Shown: in pieces, positions 27,051-32,003 of the stretch | Position numbering within the stretch: the stretch's first letter is position 1 | Layout: each line of letters begins with the position of its first letter | Source: GCA-2733415 sp049614485 | GTDB lineage: Bacteria; Bacteroidota; Bacteroidia; Flavobacteriales; Flavobacteriaceae | Length of the DNA: 32,018 bases | Assembly (NCBI GenBank): GCA_049614485.1 | Contig: JBMZDR010000022.1 | Span: forward strand, 1-32,018 | Reading direction: 5' to 3' | Notes under the pieces: generated by a model | What the model was told of the DNA's origin: nothing | Database searches by the model: none | The model's input: only the letters and a program-made list of their open reading frames with translations | Position numbers and translations under genes: made by a program

Positions 27051-27336
27051 CTAACATTTGATTTAACACGCTGATATAGTCTGTGTCGTGTGCCAACCTA
27101 TCCTTCACCACGTTGATGCCGTGGATGATTGATGAATGTGCGATTGGATATCCGTTATCTGTCATATACTCTTGGATATATACTACACGCATTGGTCTCT
27201 TGTGGCACAGGTAATAAAGCATCTGTCTTGCATCTACAATATCACGCCTCTTGTTCTTGGTGAATAAACTTTCTTTGTCGATGTTGAATAGTTCACATAC
27301 TTGTTCTACGTACTGATTAAAAATGTTTGCTTTCAT
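27037..27336 (-). CDS. Stand-alone DnaA domain IV-like protein
   Basis: A 99-residue protein that is almost only a DnaA C-terminal DNA-binding domain: FNIDKESLFTKNKRRDIVDARQMLYYLC at 17-44, then YIQEYMTDNGYPIAHSSIIHGINVVKDRL at 53-81, where HSSIIH occupies the place of DnaA's HTTVLH. There is no ATPase domain. It probably binds a specific DNA site, such as an origin or operator. It is shorter than, and different from, the protein at 19490, so they are paralogues or independent recruits rather than recent duplicates. It overlaps the gene before it (ATGA) and the one after it. Confidence 0.75.
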   Translation of the reverse strand: MKANIFNQYVEQVCELFNIDKESLFTKNKRRDIVDARQMLYYLCHKRPMRVVYIQEYMTDNGYPIAHSSIIHGINVVKDRLAHDTDYISVLNQMLDEAI

Positions 27337-27548
27337 TCGGTTGTCTTTTTTCTACTCTCGTAGTCCGAAAAGATTTCACCGAAGTACGAGAACAGGTCGT
27401 TTAAAATTAAAGTTGTGCGGTCTGATTGTGTCTTTGAAGACACTCGCTCTCTTGATTCCCATTCCTGTACCTGATATGTATCATCAAGGTATTGGTCATC
27501 GATTTCTTGTTCACGCATCTCGGTGAACATCTGTTTTGATTTTGACAT
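27333..27548 (-). CDS. Small protein of unknown function
   Basis: A 71-residue hydrophilic protein (MSKSKQMFTEMREQEIDDQY) with no known motif. Its leader carries AATTAAAATCA before ATG, and its stop overlaps the DnaA-like start. A dispersed palindrome lies in its second half, adding VSSKT. Translation is likely by context; function unknown. Confidence 0.55.
   Translation of the reverse strand: MSKSKQMFTEMREQEIDDQYLDDTYQVQEWESRERVSSKTQSDRTTLILNDLFSYFGEIFSDYESRKKTTE
27428..27443 (-). repeat. Dispersed palindrome copy 6, inside small gene
   Basis: On the - strand exact GTGTCTTCAAAGACAC, read in frame as V-S-S-K-T, as in the giant gene on the other strand. Confidence 0.9.
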
Positions 27549-27559
27549 TTGATTTTAAT

Positions 27560-27865
27560 TTAAAGCTGAGTAGTGCTTGTCACCCACTCAATGTTAGACT
27601 TTGATTTTTCTTCTTCCGACAGGATTAGCAGCACCAAGTACCCGCACAAATCAAACAACGTGTCCTCTGTTTCATCGTTGATTCCTCGGTTCTTGATTCG
27701 TGCTAACTTGTCATCTATCCTTGCACGTAACGAGTCACTTGCATTGCCCTTGCTAAAGATATTGATTGGCTCAAGCGCTGAGTTGCCATACGCATCGTTC
27801 TTTTCTTGGAGCATCTTACAAACCTTATCTGTAACCTCCTTGATTCTTTGCTTACTATCTTTCAT
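27560..27865 (-). CDS. DUF1599/Nmad1-like protein
   Basis: A 101-residue protein. EKNDAYGNSALEPINIF, DSLRARIDDKLARIKN and NDETEDTLFDLCGYLVLL match the DUF1599 family (nucleotide modification-associated domain 1), which is common in phages and all-alpha like MazG-type nucleotide pyrophosphatases. A role in handling or modifying phage nucleotides is suggested by the family name and folds, not demonstrated here. Its start overlaps the end of the preceding gene by 11 bases. Confidence 0.7.
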   Translation of the reverse strand: MKDSKQRIKEVTDKVCKMLQEKNDAYGNSALEPINIFSKGNASDSLRARIDDKLARIKNRGINDETEDTLFDLCGYLVLLILSEEEKSKSNIEWVTSTTQL

Positions 27866-28208
27866 AACTTGATATCATTTTCCAAATGTAACCTTCAATC
27901 TTTTTCAAGTCCTTCGACCTCTTACCTCTACCTCTTTGCTCATACTTGAGTAGGTAGTTGCCATCGCTTAGCATCTGCACATAGTGTCCGCCAATGTACT
28001 TGATTACATCAGTACACTTGTTGTGAAGTTCTGCAAACCTGTGGATGTCTTGGTAGTCATCTCGCTTCATCATCACTCCTGTGTCTGCGAAGTCTGAGAT
28101 GGTTAGTTCTTTTTTGTCTGACATTCTTTGAAGTCGTTGAATGTACTTTACGTTGTGGGGGTCTGACATCTTCGTGTACAGAATCTCATCCCTGATTAAA
28201 TGTTTCAT
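27855..28208 (-). CDS. Protein of unknown function
   Basis: A 117-residue basic protein (MKHLIRDEILYTKMSDPHNV) with no motif I recognise. The C-terminal half is very basic (EQRGRGKRSKDLKK). The leader AATTAAATTAAATC lies directly before the ATG. It overlaps the DUF1599-like gene by 11 bases. Confidence 0.6.
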   Translation of the reverse strand: MKHLIRDEILYTKMSDPHNVKYIQRLQRMSDKKELTISDFADTGVMMKRDDYQDIHRFAELHNKCTDVIKYIGGHYVQMLSDGNYLLKYEQRGRGKRSKDLKKIEGYIWKMISSYER

Positions 28209-28213
28209 ACGAT

Positions 28214-28453
28214 TTAATTTAATTCGTTAACACCGCAAAGGATTGCATCCCCCACGATGGGATGTCCTGCGATTTCAGTTGCTTGATTGTTTCGTGGAAG
28301 TCCATACAGTAAACCTTCTTCGTTTACTATCAAGACCTTGTCGTTCAGATAAACAAATTCAACATACCCACCAACGAGTTCTTGCATTTGTTTTAATGAG
28401 TTGATTTTTACATCACGTTCTCTCGAACCATTTGATTTTAATACTACTGCCAT
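28214..28453 (-). CDS. DUF3846-like small protein
   Basis: A 79-residue protein with LKQMQELVGGYVEFVYL, VLIVNEEGLLYGLPRNNQAT and HPIVGDAILCG, the ordered signature of DUF3846 proteins, which are common in phages and plasmids and have no firm function. Beta-rich. The ATG is preceded by AAATTAAATCA. Confidence 0.75.
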   Translation of the reverse strand: MAVVLKSNGSRERDVKINSLKQMQELVGGYVEFVYLNDKVLIVNEEGLLYGLPRNNQATEIAGHPIVGDAILCGVNELN

Positions 28454-28494
28454 TGTTAAATGATTTAATTTGTTAAACGAAAATAAAACAAAAT

Positions 28495-28809
28495 TTAGAC
28501 ACTACCAAATTTTAGGTCAGATATTTTTACATACCAATACCCGTTGATTAGTTCCTTGTCTGTGTCTTTCCATATGGTACGTGGCCTGTACTCTGCGGGA
28601 AGGTGACCAACCTCGATGCAAATCTTTACACCAAGGTTTAGTGCCTCGTCAATCTCCTCGTGGGATTCAAGCAAAGAGTCTGAGTTGTCATCGTAAACTG
28701 CATAGAGTTCGTGAGCCAACCAATACTCTTCACGCATCTTGTTTCCGTGCTTCATCGCCTCGGTTACATCTAACCAAACGAAGTTGTCTTTTGTGATATG
28801 AATTCCCAT
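28495..28809 (-). CDS. Protein of unknown function
   Basis: A 104-residue protein starting MGIHITKDNFVWLDV at ATG 28809, which overlaps the upstream stop as TAATG; a TTG at 28815 is less likely. It is acidic, mixed alpha/beta, with HELYAVYDDNSDSLLESHEEID. I do not recognise it. The coding sequence ends AGTGTCTAA, a half copy of the dispersed palindrome. Confidence 0.6.
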   Translation of the reverse strand: MGIHITKDNFVWLDVTEAMKHGNKMREEYWLAHELYAVYDDNSDSLLESHEEIDEALNLGVKICIEVGHLPAEYRPRTIWKDTDKELINGYWYVKISDLKFGSV

Positions 28810-29090
28810 TAGCAATGCCCTCCATACTTTACGTCACCCATCTCATCGTATACATCGTAACGGGTTTCTGATTCTTCTTCCTTCCAAACCATACCGTTGT
28901 CTGTCGTGACACCGAATCCATATTCAAGTTTGGCATTATCTAAGTTGTCGTCAAGTTCATCTACAAATAGATGCTCGTTGTCCCACAACCAATCCTGTAC
29001 GTTCTCGTCTTCTACGGTAGAGGGAACGTTTACCTCAACAGTCGCCACCTTGTGGTATACTGCCCGTGTAGTTACTATTACTTTTTTCAT
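28809..29090 (-). CDS. Acidic protein of unknown function
   Basis: A 93-residue, strongly acidic protein (MKKVIVTTRAVYHKVATVEV, then many Asp/Glu). The N-terminus looks like a beta hairpin. Acidic small early phage proteins can be DNA mimics or inhibitors, but nothing specific supports that here. It is the first gene after a terminator, so read-through or its own promoter would be needed. The leader AATAAAATCA lies before the ATG. Confidence 0.6.
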   Translation of the reverse strand: MKKVIVTTRAVYHKVATVEVNVPSTVEDENVQDWLWDNEHLFVDELDDNLDNAKLEYGFGVTTDNGMVWKEEESETRYDVYDEMGDVKYGGHC

Positions 29091-29109
29091 TTGATTTTAT
29101 TTAGAAATT

Positions 29110-29144
29110 AAAAAAAGCAGGAGTGTCTTTGAAGACACCCCCGC
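29110..29144 (-). terminator. Intrinsic terminator built around the dispersed palindrome
   Basis: On the - strand the palindrome core is extended by GCGGGG on the 5' side and TCCTGC on the 3' side. With two G-U pairs this gives a 13-bp stem with a tight CA turn, followed by seven T bases. It lies 7 bases after the stop of the amidotransferase fusion. A strong intrinsic terminator for that gene. Confidence 0.85.
29123..29138 (-). repeat. Dispersed palindrome copy 7, inside a terminator
   Basis: On the - strand exact GTGTCTTCAAAGACAC. It makes the upper stem of the terminator at 29110-29144. Confidence 0.9.
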
Positions 29145-29151
29145 ATTGGAT

Positions 29152-30213
29152 TTAGTTTTGGTATTTCAAAACCTCATCCTCTTTGAACCAACCACCACAG
29201 GAGGAACAATAGTAGTTTGAAAACCCATCGAATTCTACATCCCCGTAACAATCAATGCACGTTGGAGTCTCTGAAGTTGGGAAGTCATTGTCATCCCAAC
29301 CATACTCGATAGTTGTGTGAGTTTCATTTAAGTCCACGTCTGATTCAAACAAGCTTGGCGCTTGAGGTACGTGATGCTTAAAGCTTTTGTGCAGTTCTGT
29401 TCTTGGCGTAATCTCTTGTGGATTGAAGTACGTCCAAGCAGTATACGTTCTGCCTTGGCTTGTCACTTTGATTTGCTTACGCACATACCAACGAGGATGA
29501 CCCTCTAATGCATCAATGCTTTTGAGTTGTGAGTCGCTCACCTTGAACAGGTCAACCACCACGTTGTGGCCTACACCTTTCTTGTCAACCAAGTAAGGGA
29601 GTCCCTTGACAACCAAAGGATATTTCTCTGCAGTTGTACCACGACCAATGTACTTGGCATTCTTTAGGTAACGAAAGTAATTACTGAATCCTTTCTTTAG
29701 TGTCCCGTATACTGCGATGAGGTTCTCTTGAAGTACGTTGTCTTTAGAGTACCAAATGCCATCACGATACGTGTACAAGTTGCGATTGTAGATTTGGAAT
29801 GAACGTGTGCGCAGGTTCACCGTAACGAAACGGCAGTCGTACTGCTCAAGTTCTGTCTTCCAAGTTTGACGTGGCTTGCTACCAATTTGGATTGCCAATG
29901 CTTTTGAATCACAAACCTTGTCGTTACCAAGACCCTTGATAGTTCCGTTCATCATTAGCATCTCGTCTGTGTTGCGACCACACACAAATGGGTGAGTGTT
30001 CTCTTTGTTGATTGCACCAACCGTAGCGTAACGGAAGTGAGCAATGAATGGACGTTCTGTAATGAGTTGCTTGTACTCTTTTGATTTGTGGTACGTCACC
30101 TCGAAAGTGTCGAGCCAAATAATTCCCAACCCGTGAGGATTGATACGTGCTGAGTTCTTTGCAATCTCAGTTGGCATCACGTTGTTCTTCTGTTTGATAA
30201 TAATTACACACAT
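29152..30213 (-). CDS. Class II glutamine amidotransferase / GGCT / zinc-ribbon fusion
   Basis: 353 residues from ATG 30213, chosen because it puts the nucleophile Cys at position 2 (MCVIIIKQ); the GTG at 30249 lies in a palindrome. Residues 2-165 form an N-terminal-nucleophile glutaminase: AHFRYATVG at 58-66, ENTHPF at 71-76, MMNG at 87-90. Residues 166-265 resemble gamma-glutamylcyclotransferase/AIG2: VYGTLKKG at 168-175, DALEGHPRWYVRK with the catalytic Glu at 237, then AWTYF. The C-terminus has a four-Cys zinc ribbon at 319, 322, 336 and 339. The first domain would release ammonia from glutamine; the second family removes gamma-glutamyl groups as 5-oxoproline. Both occur near amidoligases, though none is seen here. 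It has its own promoter and terminator. Confidence 0.85.
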   Translation of the reverse strand: MCVIIIKQKNNVMPTEIAKNSARINPHGLGIIWLDTFEVTYHKSKEYKQLITERPFIAHFRYATVGAINKENTHPFVCGRNTDEMLMMNGTIKGLGNDKVCDSKALAIQIGSKPRQTWKTELEQYDCRFVTVNLRTRSFQIYNRNLYTYRDGIWYSKDNVLQENLIAVYGTLKKGFSNYFRYLKNAKYIGRGTTAEKYPLVVKGLPYLVDKKGVGHNVVVDLFKVSDSQLKSIDALEGHPRWYVRKQIKVTSQGRTYTAWTYFNPQEITPRTELHKSFKHHVPQAPSLFESDVDLNETHTTIEYGWDDNDFPTSETPTCIDCYGDVEFDGFSNYYCSSCGGWFKEDEVLKYQN

Positions 30214-30233
30214 AGTGATTTGATTTGTGAGGA

Positions 30234-30249
30234 GTGTCTTTGAAGACAC
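30234..30249 (-). repeat. Dispersed palindrome copy 8, in amidotransferase leader
   Basis: On the - strand exact GTGTCTTCAAAGACAC, 20 bases before the ATG and downstream of the promoter, so it lies in the transcribed leader. One extra A-T pair and an outer GAGG/CCUC helix past a 2-base bulge could lengthen the hairpin. Confidence 0.9.
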
Positions 30250-30278
30250 TGACCTCTGATTAATGTTTAATTCTTGTA

Positions 30279-30309
30279 CAAATATAGTCTAATTTATTTG
30301 ACTATCCAA
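30279..30309 (-). promoter_or_regulatory. Bacteroidota-type promoter of the amidotransferase fusion gene
   Basis: On the - strand TTTG at the -33 position, 20 bases, then TATATTTG, matching the TTG/TAnnTTTG promoter of Bacteroidota. Transcription should start near 30272, giving a leader of about 60 bases that contains palindrome copy 8. The best promoter in the window. Confidence 0.75.
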
Positions 30310-30879
30310 ATTTATTTTATCTTTTATTCTGTTCCAATATGGGAGCGTTGATTCTTTCAGGTGACCTCGGCCTCCACCGTTCCACTTTCTTGCCACCACC
30401 TCTGCGAATTCCATAAACTCTTGGTCTTCACAACAGGGTACTTGCTCTGCCATAATGTTGAACATCTCGATAGACTTTTCTCTGTTCCATCTATCGTCCA
30501 ACGTGTACCTGAATGGAGCGTTCCACTTGCTTAGCTTTCTGTTTATCTCACGTACCATAATAGGACGTATCTGCAGGCAACCTGCGGCTTGTTCCTTTAT
30601 GTTGTAGGCATCGTCACTACCTCTGCTCTCCACATAGATGACCGCTTCAATGAAGTCATCCCACGTTGGTTCTGTTTGTGTCTTTAAAGACACAACCTCT
30701 AATGAAGTTGTATCTTCTTCAACACGTTGCTCTTCCAATCTTTCGATTGCTCTTTCAATAACCTCTTCATCAGGTTCGTCTTGCATCATCCAAGCGAATG
30801 ACATTGCAATTAGTATTGTCCAAAGGATTGTGCCTGTAAAAAGGAACATCCATACGAGTGCGTTCTTAAACCTTTTCAT
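30289..30879 (-). CDS. Membrane-anchored lytic transglycosylase
   Basis: Read from ATG 30879 (MKRFKNALVWMFLF, 196 aa); the longer start at 30912 would place a polar stretch before the membrane segment. Residues 8-32 are one membrane-spanning anchor, followed by an acidic coiled stretch and a linker that holds a palindrome copy. From about 72 on it is SLT-like: FIEAVIYVESRG with the catalytic Glu at 84, AAGCLQIRP in place of the GLMQI motif, and VVARKWNGG in place of AYNGG. It would cleave peptidoglycan, as an anchored endolysin or for another wall task. It overlaps the preceding gene by 14 bases. Its place in the early block rather than next to tail genes is unusual. Confidence 0.75.
   Translation of the reverse strand: MKRFKNALVWMFLFTGTILWTILIAMSFAWMMQDEPDEEVIERAIERLEEQRVEEDTTSLEVVSLKTQTEPTWDDFIEAVIYVESRGSDDAYNIKEQAAGCLQIRPIMVREINRKLSKWNAPFRYTLDDRWNREKSIEMFNIMAEQVPCCEDQEFMEFAEVVARKWNGGGRGHLKESTLPYWNRIKDKINLDSQIN
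30678..30693 (-). repeat. Dispersed palindrome copy 9, perfect palindrome, inside transglycosylase gene
   Basis: GTGTCTTTAAAGACAC, fully symmetric because the centre is TA. Read in frame as V-S-L-K-T in the linker between the membrane anchor and the catalytic domain. Confidence 0.9.
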
Positions 30880-31105
30880 ATTCCTGTATTGTATCTGCGA
30901 CTGCATCAGCAATCTGTTCGTTAATGTATTGGATAATCATATCCTGTCTGTCCTCAAGCAAGCATTCAAAGTAGGTTCTCAAATCTCTGTCTGATTCACC
31001 TACGATTTGATAAAACTTTTCTTGCTCTGTTTCTGATAGAAACTCTACCGCATTGCGGATGTCTGTCGTGTGCCAAGTAAAGGCGCTTTGATTTTTGATT
31101 TGCAT
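30866..31105 (-). CDS. Protein of unknown function
   Basis: A 79-residue, acidic, helical protein (RNAVEFLSETEQEKFYQIVG) with no known motif. The start overlaps the upstream stop as TAATG and the end overlaps the transglycosylase start by 14 bases, so the three genes are probably translated in a chain. No membrane segment, so it is not an obvious holin. Confidence 0.6.
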   Translation of the reverse strand: MQIKNQSAFTWHTTDIRNAVEFLSETEQEKFYQIVGESDRDLRTYFECLLEDRQDMIIQYINEQIADAVADTIQEYEKV

Positions 31106-31512
31106 TACTGATAAATTTTAATTAGTCCTTCGTTTAGTTTCTCTACATAATCGTTGGCCTTCTTGCGTGACCAAGTCATATACCTGTTTGGATTCTCGTC
31201 AAACAATTCTTCGCTGACATCATCCCAACAGGATTCAACAACCACGTAGCGCTCAGGATTTTCTCCATTGCTCACGAGTAAGTTGTACTCTGCGTGATTC
31301 ATCGTCTCCTCGATTGTGTAGTACGTGTCACCCTCATTGAATGGGTATGATGTGTACCATACCTCATCCAACAAGTAGTTCTTAGTTCTACAGATGTAGT
31401 CAATGAAGTTGTCAAGATGTCTCATATCCTTAAACTCACGAGTCATTGTCCATACACCCTTGCCACCATTGTATCGTGGCTTTCCTGTTTCAAATTGAAG
31501 TGTTGCTCTCAT
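31105..31512 (-). CDS. Protein of unknown function
   Basis: A 135-residue protein (MRATLQFETGKPRYNGGKGV), mixed alpha/beta, rich in Tyr, Trp, Asn and Glu. I do not recognise it. Its leader has a palindrome copy (31532-31547) followed by CACAAATCAAAT before the ATG, almost the same as the amidotransferase leader. Confidence 0.6.
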   Translation of the reverse strand: MRATLQFETGKPRYNGGKGVWTMTREFKDMRHLDNFIDYICRTKNYLLDEVWYTSYPFNEGDTYYTIEETMNHAEYNLLVSNGENPERYVVVESCWDDVSEELFDENPNRYMTWSRKKANDYVEKLNEGLIKIYQ

Positions 31513-31531
31513 TGTTATTTGATTTGTGATT

Positions 31532-31547
31532 GTGTCTTCAAGGACAC
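31532..31547 (-). repeat. Dispersed palindrome copy 10, variant
   Basis: On the - strand GTGTCCTTGAAGACAC: one arm has C in place of T, which leaves one mismatched position in the dyad, and the centre is TG. It overlaps the TAG stop of the 53-aa gene by one base, as copy 3 does at the giant gene. Confidence 0.85.
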
Positions 31548-31708
31548 TATCGGTTTAATACTGCGGTGAATTTACTGCGGTCAATCCAAGGATACTGAGT
31601 GATGTTCTCGTGGTATACCCTATCGATGGCCTCCCATTTTGAGTGCGCAGGGAAGACCTTGATAAGTCTTCCCGCATAACGCACCTTGTAATACCTCTTG
31701 CGCTCCAT
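31547..31708 (-). CDS. Small basic protein of unknown function (53 aa)
   Basis: Read from ATG 31708 (MERKRYYKVRYAGRLIKVF), which overlaps the membrane-protein stop as TAATG. The longer reading in this frame up to 31987 crosses the hammerhead and the membrane-protein gene and is not credible. The protein is basic, with aromatic residues and a short helix (SKWEAIDRVYHEN). I do not recognise a family. Confidence 0.6.
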   Translation of the reverse strand: MERKRYYKVRYAGRLIKVFPAHSKWEAIDRVYHENITQYPWIDRSKFTAVLNR

Positions 31709-31920
31709 TACTTTTTGAATAACTCGTGGTAGAACAATGAACCTGATGCAAAGCATAGGAACGTGATGAATCCGCACACGATGGTGAAGTACAAGTACGA
31801 CACGAGCGTGTGACTGATGTCTCCGTACAAAGCGTAGAGCATACGTCCTGCTGATACGTAAACGAATAAAGCGGTTAATACTGCGATTACCTTTCCTGTG
31901 GTTTTGAAAATTGATTTCAT
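31708..31920 (-). CDS. Small protein with two membrane segments
   Basis: A 70-residue protein. A basic N-terminus (MKSIFKTTGK) is followed by two membrane segments, at about 10-32 and about 40-64, and a basic end (FYHELFKK). Size and layout would suit a holin or another small phage membrane protein; an enzyme is unlikely. Choice of holin is inference only, helped a little by the transglycosylase four genes downstream. It is the first gene after the hammerhead ribozyme; the leader has TTTAAATCA before the ATG. Confidence 0.65.
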   Translation of the reverse strand: MKSIFKTTGKVIAVLTALFVYVSAGRMLYALYGDISHTLVSYLYFTIVCGFITFLCFASGSLFYHELFKK

Positions 31921-31947
31921 AATGTTGATTTAAATAAATTAATGTTA

Positions 31948-31998
31948 CCTGTTTCGACCTTTTGGTCTCATCAGCGCAGGCACACACCTGCGGACAGG
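31948..31998 (-). ncRNA. Type III hammerhead ribozyme
   Basis: The - strand RNA has every core element in order. Stem III 5' strand is CCUGU, with the GUC cleavage triplet ending at C17 (position 31993). Stem I is CGCAGG/CCUGCG with a UGUGUG loop. Then come CUGAUGA, stem II GACC/GGUC with an AAAA loop and the conserved G-C first pair, GAAA, and stem III 3' strand ACAGG (the A of GAAA pairs with U of GUC). Stems I and II are closed, so the open stem is III. Cleavage between 31993 and 31992 would leave a 72-base leader before the ATG at 31920. Activity is not shown, but the match is complete. Confidence 0.88.
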
Positions 31999-32003
31999 GA
32001 GTA

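Noticed and set aside
28497..28502. AGACAC at the end of the 104-aa gene as a twelfth palindrome copy.
   Set aside because: Only one arm is present; the other half does not match.
5837..30249. GTG starts inside palindromes giving MSSKT N-termini (5837, 25284, 30249).
   Set aside because: The shared MSSKT comes from the DNA repeat. The amidotransferase needs Cys at position 2, which demands the ATG at 30213, and ATG starts also exist for the other two.
5837..30249. Palindromes as selected type IIS restriction sites (GAAGAC).
   Set aside because: The site is only part of the conserved 16 bases, and the copies at 30678 and 32004 lack it while keeping the palindrome.
31547..31987. 146-aa frame over the right-end leader.
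   Set aside because: Its first 93 codons cross the hammerhead and the membrane-protein gene in another frame. Only the last 53 codons, behind a TAATG junction, look real.
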